Below, piece by piece: positions 1 through 8,262 of a DNA stretch of 64,000 bases; the first letter of the stretch is position 1; each line of letters starts with the position of its first letter. Position numbers and translations under genes: made by a program. Below the pieces are notes generated by a model. That model was not told the origin of the DNA. It was given only the letters and a program-made list of their open reading frames with translations, and ran no database searches. Source of the stretch: Furfurilactobacillus entadae (GTDB taxonomy: Bacteria > Bacillota > Bacilli > Lactobacillales > Lactobacillaceae); NCBI RefSeq assembly GCF_045862745.1, contig NZ_BQXN01000004.1, forward strand, positions 62,001 to 126,000, written 5' to 3'.

Positions 1-405
1 TTAACACCGTGGCACCAGCTGACACAGCAGATCCGGAAAACGAGTCAAAACCAACGGGTCGCGGTGAGTGAACCGGTGGCAAATGACATGCTGACGGCGG
101 CTGGTCTGAAGGTAACAAACGACCATTTTGCCCGGTCGGTGGAAGAAGGAACGGACCCATCACCGGCAGACATTGCAAAATTGACTGCAGATTTTAAACA
201 TCATCGGGTTGTCATGTGGGTGGAGAACACGCAAAATTCACAGACAATCGTGGATAACATGACGAAAACAGCCCGGCGCTACCATGTACCGGTTGTTAAG
301 GTAACGGAAACACTGCCACGGGGGAAAACGTACGCTCAGTGGATGACGGCAGAATTGACGCAGGTTCAGGCGGCTTTAAAGGAGGCAAAAGAAGATGACA
401 GATAA
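1..405 (+). CDS. Metal (Zn/Mn) ABC transporter solute-binding protein, C-terminal part
   Basis: The open frame runs in from the left edge with no start, so only about the last 134 codons are present. The visible part has the TroA/ZnuA-like second lobe: a segment reading SEPVANDMLTAAGL, then a helix with DPSPADIAKL and a strand VVMWVENTQNS. These resemble the C-terminal lobe of the zinc/manganese solute-binding family, which delivers metal ions to an ABC importer at the membrane. The metal ligands and the lipoprotein signal lie outside the window, so zinc and manganese cannot be told apart. The stop overlaps the next gene (ATPase) by 11 bases, and the permease follows with another overlap, so the three form one operon. 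Confidence is high for the family and low for the metal. Confidence 0.85.
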   Translation, partial: LTPWHQLTQQIRKTSQNQRVAVSEPVANDMLTAAGLKVTNDHFARSVEEGTDPSPADIAKLTADFKHHRVVMWVENTQNSQTIVDNMTKTARRYHVPVVKVTETLPRGKTYAQWMTAELTQVQAALKEAKEDDR

Positions 406-1105
406 AGGTGCGGGGGCAACACCACTCGTTAGCGTTGAGCAGTTAACGATGCGTTTCCCCAATAAGACGGTCTTCACTGACCTCTCCTTTCAGGTGCGTC
501 CAGGAGAATTTTTAAGCATTTTGGGTGAAAATGGCGTGGGAAAAACGACCCTGATTCGACTCTTACTCGGTCAGCTACGACCAACCACGGGGCAAGTGAC
601 CTACTTGCCAGAACGGCGGGCAGTCAACGTGGGGTATGTTCCCCAGTTCCGAAATGTTGATGCAGAGTATCCGCTGACGGTTCGCGACTTTGTTGGGTTG
701 GCATTGCCAACCCGGCTAGTTCCATGGTGGTCAGCTGGCGAACGCGCACAAATTGAGCATGCACTGGTTCAAACGGATCTCACGAAAATTGCCCAAACGC
801 CGCTTGGTAAGGTGTCGGGCGGTGAATTACAAAAAGCATACTTAGCACAGGCCCTCATTCGGGAACCGCAATTATTGATCCTGGATGAATCAACGGCAAG
901 TTTAGATAACAATATGAAGTATGAGTTGTTGGATCTTGTGCAGCAATATCAGCTGAGAACGCAAGCAGCGGTCGTTTTCGTCACGCATGATTTACCACTA
1001 ACACAACAATATTCGACAAACTTTTTACTGATGGAACCGGGTCGTTATCGCCAAGGGGACATTCACGATTTGAAAGAAACGGTACTGGAGGCGGCTCATG
1101 CTTAG
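395..1105 (+). CDS. Zn/Mn ABC transporter ATP-binding protein
   Basis: This is a 236-residue ABC ATPase that would power metal uptake with the flanking binding protein and permease. Walker A (GENGVGKT) is at residues 44-51, the signature SGGEL at 141-145, Walker B (LLILDE) at 160-165, and the H-loop histidine at about 198. Length and motif spacing are normal for ZnuC/AdcC/MntB-type subunits. It starts inside the end of the binding-protein gene (11-base overlap) and its own stop overlaps the permease start by 8 bases, which indicates translational coupling. An SD-like GGAGG lies about 10 bases before the ATG. The operon promoter and any zinc or manganese operator must lie left of the window. 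Confidence 0.93.
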   Translation: MTDKGAGATPLVSVEQLTMRFPNKTVFTDLSFQVRPGEFLSILGENGVGKTTLIRLLLGQLRPTTGQVTYLPERRAVNVGYVPQFRNVDAEYPLTVRDFVGLALPTRLVPWWSAGERAQIEHALVQTDLTKIAQTPLGKVSGGELQKAYLAQALIREPQLLILDESTASLDNNMKYELLDLVQQYQLRTQAAVVFVTHDLPLTQQYSTNFLLMEPGRYRQGDIHDLKETVLEAAHA

Positions 1106-1892
1106 TTATCCATTTATGCAAAACGCGTTTGCCGCGGGGACGCTGATTGCGATCGTTAGCGGTTTGGTTGGCGTGTTTGTTGTTGCGCGAAACATGTCCT
1201 TCTTGACCCATACACTGTCCGAAATCGGGTTTGCCGGGGCCGCGTTTGGCTTATTCATTGGGTGGACACCGTTAGCAGGAATGCTGGTGTTCACCACGGT
1301 CAGTTCGGTTGCGGTGGGACAGTTAAGCACGAAGGCCTCACGGCGAGAAGCAGCGATTACCTCAATTTCAGCGTTGGCAATTGGTTTGGGAATTTTATTT
1401 CTCTCACTTTCCAACCAAAACGCCAGTTCAGCCACCAACATCTTGTTTGGGTCGGTCATCGGGATTAGCCGCCAGTCGGTGGCACAGGTCACTTTGCTGG
1501 CAGCCGCAGTGGTTATCGTGATTATGGGTGTGTACCGCGCACTCAAATTTGATTCATTTGACGCGGTTGGCGCTCGGGTGGCCGGTTTGCACCAAACGTT
1601 GTTATCAATTGTTTTCTTAGTGGCCTTGGCCTTTTCCGTGAGCGTCGCGGCGCAAATCGTTGGTTCTTTACTAATTTTCATCTTGCTAACGTTACCGGCG
1701 GCTGCGGCAAAGTATTTTGCCCACGGGGTCGGAAAAATGATTTTTGTGGCAATCGCGTTTGCACTGGTGGGCGTGTGGCTAGGATTGGCGTTAAGTTACT
1801 GGACCAATTGGCCGGTGTCCTTTTTCATCGCGGTGATTGAGGTGTTCTTTTACTTTGGTGGTTTGGTAATGAATTGGTGGACAACGAAATAA
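1098..1892 (+). CDS. Zn/Mn ABC transporter permease (ABC-3 family)
   Basis: This 264-residue integral membrane protein has about seven to eight hydrophobic segments and belongs to the ABC-3 family of metal-ion permeases. A conserved stretch near residue 40 (SFLTHTLSEIGFAGAA) matches the region that contacts the ATPase and channel in this family. It is the last gene of the operon and overlaps the ATPase gene by 8 bases. The SD sequence GGAGG lies just upstream of the ATG within the ATPase coding sequence. It is followed by a large hairpin element beginning at 1901. The metal specificity (zinc or manganese) is not visible. Confidence 0.92.
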   Translation: MLSYPFMQNAFAAGTLIAIVSGLVGVFVVARNMSFLTHTLSEIGFAGAAFGLFIGWTPLAGMLVFTTVSSVAVGQLSTKASRREAAITSISALAIGLGILFLSLSNQNASSATNILFGSVIGISRQSVAQVTLLAAAVVIVIMGVYRALKFDSFDAVGARVAGLHQTLLSIVFLVALAFSVSVAAQIVGSLLIFILLTLPAAAAKYFAHGVGKMIFVAIAFALVGVWLGLALSYWTNWPVSFFIAVIEVFFYFGGLVMNWWTTK

Positions 1893-1900
1893 AGATGAGA

Positions 1901-2015
1901 GCGAAACAAAGTGCGTTAAGGCCCCTTCATCTAACAGAAAAGCCCACTTATGGACGGTTTTAGCCCATAAGTGGGCTTTTCTGTTAGATGAATCGCGGTC
2001 TGCGCTTTGTTTCGC
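1901..2015 (+). repeat. Giant bipartite hairpin at the end of the metal-transport operon
   Basis: An inner inverted repeat pairs 1926-1952 with about 1964-1992 (arms include AAGCCCACTTATGG and CCATAAGTGGGCTT). An outer pair joins GCGAAACAAAGTGC (1901-1914) to GCGCTTTGTTTCGC (2002-2015). The element begins 9 bases after the permease stop. There is no T-run on the plus strand directly after it, so it does not look like an ordinary terminator, although it could stop transcription or protect the mRNA end. A second element with the same plan but different arm sequences lies at 43524-43631. Confidence 0.8.
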
Positions 2016-2190
2016 GTTTATGGCAGTAATGAACGACTAAAGACGGTTTTAGTCCATGAGTGGGCTTTTCTGTTAGATGAATCGCGGTCTGCACTTTGTT
2101 TCGCGTTTATGGCAGTAATGAACGACTAAAAAACGGTTTTAGTCCATAAGTGGGCTTTTCTGTTAGAAGAATCGCGGTCTGCACTTTGAT
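1954..2190 (+). repeat. Tandem ~89-base repeat (2 full copies plus a partial third)
   Basis: Units begin with ACGGTTTTAG at 1954, 2043 and 2133, so the period is 89-90 bases. Each unit contains the right half of the hairpin at 1901-2015, including GTGGGCTTTTCTGTTAGA, ATCGCGGTCTGC and, in the first two, CTTTGTTTCGCGTTTATGGC. The third copy breaks off after GCACTTTGATT. Copies two and three differ from the first at only a few positions, which points to recent duplication. Nothing in the repeat looks protein-coding. Confidence 0.9.
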
Positions 2191-2276
2191 TTTCGGTAAT
2201 GATTATCATCCAGATAACGTTTGGCGATTAAAATGACAGAAAGTTGTCCGAATATCGCAAACTCTTTTCAATTGAA

Positions 2277-2307
2277 TTGACTGAATTCACGAACGTTGTG
2301 CTAAAAT
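2277..2307 (+). promoter_or_regulatory. purR promoter with PurBox-like sequence
   Basis: A -35-like TTGACT (2277-2282) and an extended -10 (TG then TAAAAT, 2302-2307) are separated by 19 bases. Between them is ACGAACGTT (2289-2297), close to the PurR-box core ACGAACATT known from Bacillus and lactic acid bacteria. A second partial copy, AAGAACGTTTT, lies at about 2318. This suggests autoregulation by PurR. It is inferred from pattern only; the spacer is longer than ideal. Confidence 0.5.
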
Positions 2308-2371
2308 AAAGCAAGCAAAGAACGTTTTTTCCGTTCAATCAAAATAATTCATGAGGATGAGGTAGCTAAAG

Positions 2372-3208
2372 GTGAAAGTTAGACGATCAGATCGCTTAAT
2401 TGACATGACCCGCTTTTTATTAGAGCGGCCGCGGACACTAGTATCACTTTCTTTTTTCGCGGAACGATATGAATCTGCGAAATCCTCCATTAGTGAGGAT
2501 CTAACGATTTTAAAACGAACGTTCCAGGAACGCGGAACTGGTTTATTAGAGACATTACCTGGTGCCGCTGGTGGGGCCAGGTTCATTCCGTACATCTTGA
2601 AAGAAGATGCTGAGGATTACATTGCCGAACTGTGCCAACAAGTTTCTGACTCTCACCGGGTGATGCCTGGTGGTTATGTCTACCTATCTGACTTACTGGG
2701 GCAACCCAGCGTGTTACGCCAAATTGGTCGCTTAATTGCTACCCAGTACATGAACCAAACCATCGATGTTGTTTTAACGGTGTCTGTAAAGGGAATTCCG
2801 ATTGCGCAGGCGGTGGCAGAACAACTCAACGTCCCGTTTGTCATTGCACGTCAGGATGGCGCGATTACAGATGGCGCAACGGTCAGCGTGAACTATGTTT
2901 CTGGTTCATCGACCGCCATTGAAAAAATGCAAATTTCGAAACGGGCGCTCCCAGCTGGCTCACGGGTCTTGATCGTTGATGACTTTGTGAAGGGTGGCGG
3001 AACAATTTCTGGATTAGCAAGTCTTGTTCGCGAATTGGATTGTGATGTCGCCGGGGTCACTGTTTTTGGTGAGGGTCGGTTTAACGGTGAACGCCAATCC
3101 GAGACGTTTACGTCATTACTGCACATTGAGACACTCCAAAGCGAAGCTGAACCGATTAAAGCAACCCCAGGAAACTACTTGGATCGGGTCTTTGGTAACG
3201 AAAGGTAG
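2372..3208 (+). CDS. purR: Purine operon repressor PurR
   Basis: This 278-residue protein is the Gram-positive PurR, a DNA-binding repressor of purine genes whose binding is relieved by PRPP. Residues 1 to about 75 form the winged-helix part, and the rest is a phosphoribosyltransferase-like domain with the PRPP-binding motif VLIVDDFVKGGGTISG at about residues 199-214. Length is as expected for the family. The start is GTG at 2372, preceded by GAGGATGAGG at a suitable distance. The purR-glmU-prs order is common in lactobacilli and links purine control with PRPP and nucleotide-sugar supply. The stop is 6 bases before glmU, so the two are probably co-transcribed. A PurBox-like site lies in the promoter. 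Confidence 0.96.
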   Translation: MKVRRSDRLIDMTRFLLERPRTLVSLSFFAERYESAKSSISEDLTILKRTFQERGTGLLETLPGAAGGARFIPYILKEDAEDYIAELCQQVSDSHRVMPGGYVYLSDLLGQPSVLRQIGRLIATQYMNQTIDVVLTVSVKGIPIAQAVAEQLNVPFVIARQDGAITDGATVSVNYVSGSSTAIEKMQISKRALPAGSRVLIVDDFVKGGGTISGLASLVRELDCDVAGVTVFGEGRFNGERQSETFTSLLHIETLQSEAEPIKATPGNYLDRVFGNER

Positions 3209-3214
3209 AGAAAA

Positions 3215-4597
3215 ATGAGTTCACGGAATACGATTATTCTGGCGGCGGGTAAAGGTACCCGGATGAGATCAAAGCTGTACAAGGTGCTGCACCAGGTGTG
3301 TGGCAAGACCATGGTTGACCACGTGTTAACACAGGTGGAACAAACAAACATGGACCACATTGTGACCGTTGTCGGTTTTGGCGCTGATGATGTCCGCAAA
3401 CAGTTGGGCGACCGAACCCAATATGTGATGCAAGAACAACAGTTGGGCACGGGTCACGCAGTGCTTCAAACGGAACCTTTGTTGGGTGACGCTGATGGTG
3501 TAACGTTGATCATGAGTGGTGACACACCGCTGTTTAAGGCAGAAACGTTGCAACGGCTGTTTGATTACCACGAAGCAAAGGGCGACGTTGCGACCGTTTT
3601 AACGTCAATTGCCCCAGATCCAACCGGTTACGGCCGTATTATCCGAAATGACATTGGCCTGGTTGAAAAGATCGTTGAACAAAAGGACGCCACGGTGGAA
3701 GAAGCTGCCGTCAACGAAATTAACACGGGTGTTTACGTGTTTGATAACAAAGCCTTGTTTAACGCACTTCACCAGGTTAAAAATGATAATGCGCAGGGGG
3801 AATACTACCTCACTGACGTGGCCCAGATCTTGAAGCACGCTGGCCAACGGGTTGGTGCTTACCGGATGAGTGATTTTAGTGAATCCATGGGGGTCAACGA
3901 TCGGATGGCGCTTGCCACAGCCACGAAGGTGATGCGTAAACGGATCAACGACGCGCACATGAAAAACGGGGTGACGTTTATTGATCCCGAACACACCTAC
4001 ATTGATAGTGATGTGGTGATCGGTGCGGATACCATTGTTGAACCAAACGTTCAGCTGAAGGGCCACACCGTCATTGGTGAGGACTGTGTCATCGGTGCGA
4101 ACTCCGAAATTCGCAACGGCATCATTCACGATGGTGTGACCGTGACGTCATCAATGATTGAAGATAGCGAAATGGAAACAGGCTCAAACATTGGCCCAAT
4201 GAGTCATTTACGTCCTGGTGCTCATATTGGTGCCGACGCCCACTTAGGTAACTTTGTGGAAGTTAAGAAGGCTGACATTGGCGCGCGGACCAAGGTGGGC
4301 CATTTGACCTATGTTGGTGACGCAACGTTAGGAACGGACATTAACGTTGGTTGTGGTGTGGTCTTCATTAATTATGACGGGGTTAAAAAGCACCACACCG
4401 TCGTTGGTAATCACAGCTTTATCGGAAGTAATTCCAACCTTGTCGCACCACTGACTGTGGCTGACCATTCGTTTATCGCGGCTGGTTCAACCATCACGAA
4501 GGATGTGGCACGTCATGAAATGGCCATCGCCCGTGAACGCCAGACCAACAAGCCAGACTACTGGACCAAATTGCCACACAAACCAGAAGATAAATAA
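3215..4597 (+). CDS. glmU: Bifunctional GlcNAc-1-P uridyltransferase / glucosamine-1-P acetyltransferase
   Basis: GlmU (460 residues) makes UDP-N-acetylglucosamine, the precursor for peptidoglycan, in two steps: acetylation of glucosamine-1-phosphate and uridylyl transfer. The N-terminal nucleotidyltransferase carries LAAGKGTRM at residues 9-17. The C-terminal half from about residue 250 shows the imperfect hexapeptide repeats of a left-handed beta helix, with conserved stretches such as GNFVEVKKA and NYDG. Length is normal. The ATG has a GGTAGAG upstream and lies 6 bases after purR. It supplies substrate for murA and murF, found further along this window. Confidence 0.98.
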   Translation: MSSRNTIILAAGKGTRMRSKLYKVLHQVCGKTMVDHVLTQVEQTNMDHIVTVVGFGADDVRKQLGDRTQYVMQEQQLGTGHAVLQTEPLLGDADGVTLIMSGDTPLFKAETLQRLFDYHEAKGDVATVLTSIAPDPTGYGRIIRNDIGLVEKIVEQKDATVEEAAVNEINTGVYVFDNKALFNALHQVKNDNAQGEYYLTDVAQILKHAGQRVGAYRMSDFSESMGVNDRMALATATKVMRKRINDAHMKNGVTFIDPEHTYIDSDVVIGADTIVEPNVQLKGHTVIGEDCVIGANSEIRNGIIHDGVTVTSSMIEDSEMETGSNIGPMSHLRPGAHIGADAHLGNFVEVKKADIGARTKVGHLTYVGDATLGTDINVGCGVVFINYDGVKKHHTVVGNHSFIGSNSNLVAPLTVADHSFIAAGSTITKDVARHEMAIARERQTNKPDYWTKLPHKPEDK

Positions 4598-4690
4598 ATT
4601 GTTCTTAGTTGCGCCAACATTCGTTAATGAGTACCATTAAGCTAGGTTAAACACTGGCTTGAAGACTTAAATCATCCTTGTGGAGGGAAC

Positions 4691-5677
4691 ATGTCAACTC
4701 AATATTTTGATCCTAAATTGAAGATTTTTGCCCTAAATTCGAACCGTCCGTTGGCTGAAAAAATTGCCAAGGAAGTGGGCGTGGAACTGGGGAAGACCTC
4801 GGTTGACCGCTTTAGTGACGGGGAAATCCGGATCAACATCGAAGAAAGTGTTCGGGGGGATAACGTTTACTTGATTCAGTCGACGTCAGCCCCGGTCAAC
4901 GACAACCTGATGGAATTGTTGATCATGATTGACGCGTTACGGCGTGCCAGTGCAAACACAATTAACTTGGTGGTTCCTTACTATGGGTATGCGCGTCAAG
5001 ACAGAAAGGCGCGGTCACGCGAACCCATTACGGCGAAACTGGTCGCCGACATGTTTGAAAAGGCAGGGGCAACCCGGCTATTGGCGTTAGATCTCCATGC
5101 CGCCCAGATTCAGGGATTCTTCGATATTCCGGTTGACCACATGATGGCAGCCCCATTATTAGCGGACTACTTTATCACTAATCACGTGGCTGAAAACGCG
5201 GTTGTTGTTTCACCGGACCATGGTGGTGTGACGCGGGCGCGAGCCTTAGCAGAATTTCTGAAAGCACCTATTGCCATCATCGACAAGCGGCGCCCCCGGG
5301 CCAATGTTGCTGAGATCATGAACATCATTGGTGACGTTAAGGGTAAAAAATGTATCATGATCGATGACATGATCGACACGGCCGGAACCATTACATTAGG
5401 GGCGAAAGCCTTGATGGAAGCGGGCGCAGAGGAAGTGTACGCATGCTGTTCTCACGCGGTTCTATCAGGCCCTGCCGTTGATCGGTTGAAGGAATCAGCG
5501 TTTAAGCAGGTTGTGGTCACTGACTCCATTAACCTGCCAGAAGATAAGCATTTTGATAAGTTGGTGCAGGTCTCCATCGCACCACTTGTCGGGGATGCTA
5601 TCAAACGAATCAATGAAAACAAAGCGGTTAGTCCTTTATTTAAGACACGTTTCCGTCGGGATGGCCGGACCAATTAA
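4691..5677 (+). CDS. prs: Ribose-phosphate pyrophosphokinase (PRPP synthetase)
   Basis: This 328-residue class I enzyme makes PRPP from ribose-5-phosphate and ATP; PRPP feeds purine, pyrimidine and NAD synthesis and is also the ligand of PurR. Visible signatures are DRFSDGEIRINIEESVRG near residue 40, YYGYARQDRKARSREPI near residue 100, and the PRPP loop IDDMIDTAGT at about residues 223-232. It starts at ATG 4691 behind GGAGGG. The 93-base gap after glmU contains no clear terminator, so read-through from purR-glmU is likely. A hairpin plus T-run follows at 5692. Confidence 0.98.
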   Translation: MSTQYFDPKLKIFALNSNRPLAEKIAKEVGVELGKTSVDRFSDGEIRINIEESVRGDNVYLIQSTSAPVNDNLMELLIMIDALRRASANTINLVVPYYGYARQDRKARSREPITAKLVADMFEKAGATRLLALDLHAAQIQGFFDIPVDHMMAAPLLADYFITNHVAENAVVVSPDHGGVTRARALAEFLKAPIAIIDKRRPRANVAEIMNIIGDVKGKKCIMIDDMIDTAGTITLGAKALMEAGAEEVYACCSHAVLSGPAVDRLKESAFKQVVVTDSINLPEDKHFDKLVQVSIAPLVGDAIKRINENKAVSPLFKTRFRRDGRTN

Positions 5678-5691
5678 GAATCAACTGTTAA

Positions 5692-5716
5692 TGTCGCAAT
5701 TTGTTGCGGCATTTTT
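5692..5716 (+). terminator. Terminator after prs
   Basis: TGTCGCAA (5692-5699) pairs with TTGCGGCA (5704-5711), with one G-T pair and a four-base loop, and is followed by TTTTT. Confidence 0.75.
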
Positions 5717-5742
5717 AGTTTAAAGAAATGGGGGTGTGAAAA

Positions 5743-6105
5743 ATGAATCAGAAAACAAAACCCATGTGGTGGCTTGGTGGACTACTGGTCTTAATGTTGC
5801 TCGGTGGGGGTGTTGCGATTGCCTGCCACGTGACAATCGTGACGGTGTCGAACGTTTTCTTCATGAGTGGGCTCTTTTTGATTGCCATTGGGGCCGTGAT
5901 GCAGCTGAGTCATGCAAACCTGTTTGCGGGCTTTCGTCGACGGAAGCGCCTTAAGGGTCAGGCAGCTGATGAGGATGACCAACCGATGAACATGAATGAC
6001 ATTGTGATCAAAAAGAATCAACCGCTGCGATTATCAAACTGGAATCGCTGGTTTCTAGTGACAGGCGGCGTACTTATCGTGGTGGCAATCGTCATCACAC
6101 TATAA
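5743..6105 (+). CDS. Small three-TM membrane protein (DUF3899-like)
   Basis: This 120-residue protein has two hydrophobic segments in the first 55 residues, a charged cytoplasmic-type stretch (RRRKRLKGQ then acidic residues) in the middle, and a third hydrophobic segment at the C-terminus (WFLVTGGVLIVVAIVIT). The layout resembles the uncharacterised DUF3899 family found next to prs in other lactobacilli, but that assignment is from memory and tentative. It starts at ATG 5743 behind GGGGGTG and lies just after the prs terminator. No catalytic motif is visible and no function can be given. Confidence 0.75.
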   Translation: MNQKTKPMWWLGGLLVLMLLGGGVAIACHVTIVTVSNVFFMSGLFLIAIGAVMQLSHANLFAGFRRRKRLKGQAADEDDQPMNMNDIVIKKNQPLRLSNWNRWFLVTGGVLIVVAIVITL

Positions 6106-6179
6106 TGAATAACAGGCTGGTTAGCGGGGCAGGTCCTTATTGCTCTGATTAATTGCGAGTTTAACGATATTTTTGAGAA

Positions 6180-6226
6180 TTAACCATCAACGTTGTCAAC
6201 TATACTGAGAGGGCATTGATGATTAA
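6180..6226 (+). promoter_or_regulatory. Candidate promoter and operator of the MarR-type gene
   Basis: An 11-base imperfect inverted repeat, TTAACCATCAA (6180-6190) and TTGATGATTAA (6216-6226), differs at one pair. It brackets a -10-like TATACT (6201-6206). No convincing -35 is seen at 16-18 bases. The position suggests a MarR autoregulatory operator, as is usual in that family. Confidence 0.45.
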
Positions 6227-6257
6227 GTGAGTGTTTGAAAATGGGGGTAAACTGGCG

Positions 6258-6641
6258 ATGAACGATAAACTGAGCAGTGAGTTAAACACCATCTCGGCGT
6301 TTATGAACACGTATCGACAGGTGTCAGAGGTCATTAAAGGTGCCCATCTGCCCGTGTCCTTATTGGCAATTCAGGTACTGCACATGCTAAACACAAATGG
6401 GCCCCAACCCGTTTATGTTTGTGCGGCTAATTTGGATGTCACCCGTTCTGCAGTCTCAACGGAAGTAAAGCGGCTCCTTAAGAGTGATTTTATTAAACTA
6501 AAAAATGATGTCCATGATCGCCGGATAACGATTATGTCCATTACGACGACTGGATTACTCTTTTTGCAGAGTACCAATGAATTAATTGATAATATCTATA
6601 ACATTGTTGATGTCGAAGAAGTTGCTGAGCTTGCTGAGTAA
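6258..6641 (+). CDS. MarR-like winged-helix regulator
   Basis: This protein of about 127 residues has a MarR-type layout: dimerisation helices at each end and a central winged helix (VTRSAVSTEVKRLLKSDFIK, then a wing with DRRITIMSITTTG). The ATG at 6258 is preferred because GGGGGT lies 10 bases upstream; an in-frame GTG at 6231 would add 9 residues. It is transcribed towards the first WxL cluster, from which it is separated by a strong terminator. Two more small MarR-like genes (21626 and 30168) stand at the edges of the regions flanking the second WxL cluster. No ligand can be inferred. The inverted repeat at 6180-6226 suggests self-control. Confidence 0.8.
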   Translation: MNDKLSSELNTISAFMNTYRQVSEVIKGAHLPVSLLAIQVLHMLNTNGPQPVYVCAANLDVTRSAVSTEVKRLLKSDFIKLKNDVHDRRITIMSITTTGLLFLQSTNELIDNIYNIVDVEEVAELAE

Positions 6642-6665
6642 TCGGAAAAAATGACTGGTTAATTA

Positions 6666-6702
6666 AAATGGTCAACCCAAAACATGGGTTGACCATTTTT
6701 TT
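6666..6702 (+). terminator. Strong terminator after the MarR-like gene
   Basis: AAATGGTCAACCC (6666-6678) pairs perfectly with GGGTTGACCATTT (6686-6698), followed by further T residues. It isolates the regulator from the WxL cluster. The remaining gap to 6922 is AT-rich, with a weak -10-like TATAGG near 6857. Confidence 0.92.
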
Positions 6703-6922
6703 GTAATTGAATTTAGTGTTGCTCCATCAGGAAAGACGCGTTGTTTTAATTGATTGGGTTAGTGAGTAAATCATTTATCGGATCAATTAAGAAGGTCAAT
6801 TTTACAAAATTAAGTTTGCAAACATGAGCCGATGACCAATAAAAATCCTTGTATAGTATAGGCATCGTAAAGGGAAAGGAGGCAAGTGACGCGCTCAACC
6901 CGGTTGGACGGAGGTGTGAACG

Positions 6923-7486
6923 TTGGTAAGAAAATTGGCGCACGGATGGCTGCACGGGTGGTTGATTGCCGGACTGATTCTAATGTGGCTGGTCATGCCA
7001 GCACAAGCAGAATCGACAAAGGCTGACATCACTTTAACGCCAGGAACATTAAGTATTGCTGGGGCACCCCAGATTCAGTTTGGAACCAAGAGTAGTACCG
7101 GAAGCAATCAGGTGTACAGTTCCGCTACTGTTAGCCCCGGGCTTCAGATTGAAGATAGCGGTAGTAGTTCAGGGGCGTGGCGGGTCATGATCACGGCAAG
7201 CCCGTTTGCAACTACGGACGGTACCTTATTAAAAGGAGTTACCCTGGCCTTTGATCAAGTTGGTGTTACTGGTAACGCAACCGCAACCAATAAAGTAACC
7301 ACAAATGCAGTCAGTTTATCGGCGAACAACGAAGCCGCAACGATTATGCAAGCAAGCGAAAACTTACCGGCAAATACGTGGACGGCGGCTTATCAGCCGG
7401 CTGACGTTTCACTTACCGTCCCGGGTGGGAACGTAAACGGACAGTACACTGCCACCTTAACCTGGACGGTTATCAACGGGGAATAA
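6923..7486 (+). CDS. WxL-domain surface protein
   Basis: This secreted protein of 187 residues has an N-terminal signal peptide with a long hydrophobic core ending near QAE (about residue 30). The rest resembles a WxL domain, which binds peptidoglycan non-covalently. The two diagnostic Trp positions are AWRVM near residue 92 and TWTVI five residues from the C-terminus, so both read W-x-V rather than W-x-L. The start is TTG at 6923 because GGAGGTG lies 7 bases upstream and an in-frame stop at 6917-6919 rules out longer starts. It is the first gene of the cluster running to 13152. It is short for the family and consists almost only of the WxL domain. Confidence 0.85.
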   Translation: MVRKLAHGWLHGWLIAGLILMWLVMPAQAESTKADITLTPGTLSIAGAPQIQFGTKSSTGSNQVYSSATVSPGLQIEDSGSSSGAWRVMITASPFATTDGTLLKGVTLAFDQVGVTGNATATNKVTTNAVSLSANNEAATIMQASENLPANTWTAAYQPADVSLTVPGGNVNGQYTATLTWTVINGE

Positions 7487-7535
7487 ATTAAGTTTTAAAA
7501 TTGTTGACGCTACGAATCCTTAGGAGGAAATCACA

Positions 7536-8183
7536 ATGCAACCAACCAAAAAATTAGCTGCATTAGCAACAACTGCTTTACTCGCATTCACTTTGGCACC
7601 AGCGGTAACGTCATTTGCGGACACTTCTAGTGATCAGCAGAGTACGACTGCTAGCATTGCCTTCAATAAAGAAGAAGAAACGAATCCGGGTGAAGAGGGA
7701 GACTTACAACTAAAGAGCGTACCAACACTGGACTTTGGGTCGGTTGATCGGAATAAGACTTCTGACCAAGCGTACACGTTAACGGGGGCGGATCCTCAAG
7801 TTGACTTAGTCGATGGTCGTGGAACGGCGGCAGGTTGGAGTTTATCTGCTAAGTTAGGCGCCATTAAGGGAACCAATGACGCAGGGACATCAGGAACGTT
7901 GACGGCCGCACAGCTGTACTTCAACAACGGTGATGTTGCAACCACTGGGGTTGGGACGGCGCCATCTGGAGTCAGCACCAGTAACATGCTGACTGCCGGT
8001 GGTGATGAAGTGGCTCTGATGACTGCTGCCACGGGTGAAGGAACCGGTGAATGGGTTCAATCATGGGGTGCAGATGATGTTTCCCTGAACGTTCGTCAAG
8101 GAACGGCGATGGCGAACGCGAGTTATTCAGGGACAATCGATTGGAAGTTGTCGAACAGTGTGACAGATTCATCAACCTTTTAA
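7536..8183 (+). CDS. WxL-domain surface protein
   Basis: This 215-residue secreted protein has a clear signal peptide (cleavage after SFA, about residue 29) and a canonical WxL domain. The first Trp motif is AGWSLSA at about residues 99-105 and the second is IDWKLSN near the C-terminus. The segment VPTLDFGSV before the domain is typical of the family. Of the cluster's proteins it is closest to the consensus. It is preceded by AGGAGG. WxL proteins attach to the wall and form complexes with the DUF916/DUF3324 proteins encoded next to them. The substrate or host partner is unknown. Confidence 0.92.
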   Translation: MQPTKKLAALATTALLAFTLAPAVTSFADTSSDQQSTTASIAFNKEEETNPGEEGDLQLKSVPTLDFGSVDRNKTSDQAYTLTGADPQVDLVDGRGTAAGWSLSAKLGAIKGTNDAGTSGTLTAAQLYFNNGDVATTGVGTAPSGVSTSNMLTAGGDEVALMTAATGEGTGEWVQSWGADDVSLNVRQGTAMANASYSGTIDWKLSNSVTDSSTF

Positions 8184-8262
8184 TTGATCTGCTGAACGAC
8201 AACCTGTGCATCGAAAGGTGCACACTTACATAAACGCATAACAACTGTTAAGGAGGCGATGG

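Noticed and set aside
1106..1681. 191-residue minus-strand frame over the permease gene
   Set aside because: It is antisense to a clear ABC-3 permease and has no SD or family-like features.
1954..2190. Regularly spaced repeats that might be a CRISPR array
   Set aside because: The whole 89-base unit is repeated with no unique spacers, and it derives from the right half of a hairpin. No cas genes are nearby.
2197..2208. Zur-type site for the metal transport operon
   Set aside because: It lies downstream of the operon and before purR, so it cannot be the operon's operator; the true promoter is left of the window.
6886..7026. 46-codon GTG frame after AAAGGAGG upstream of the first WxL gene
   Set aside because: It has an SD but overlaps the WxL gene in another frame and its product has no recognisable feature; the SD may serve mRNA binding only.
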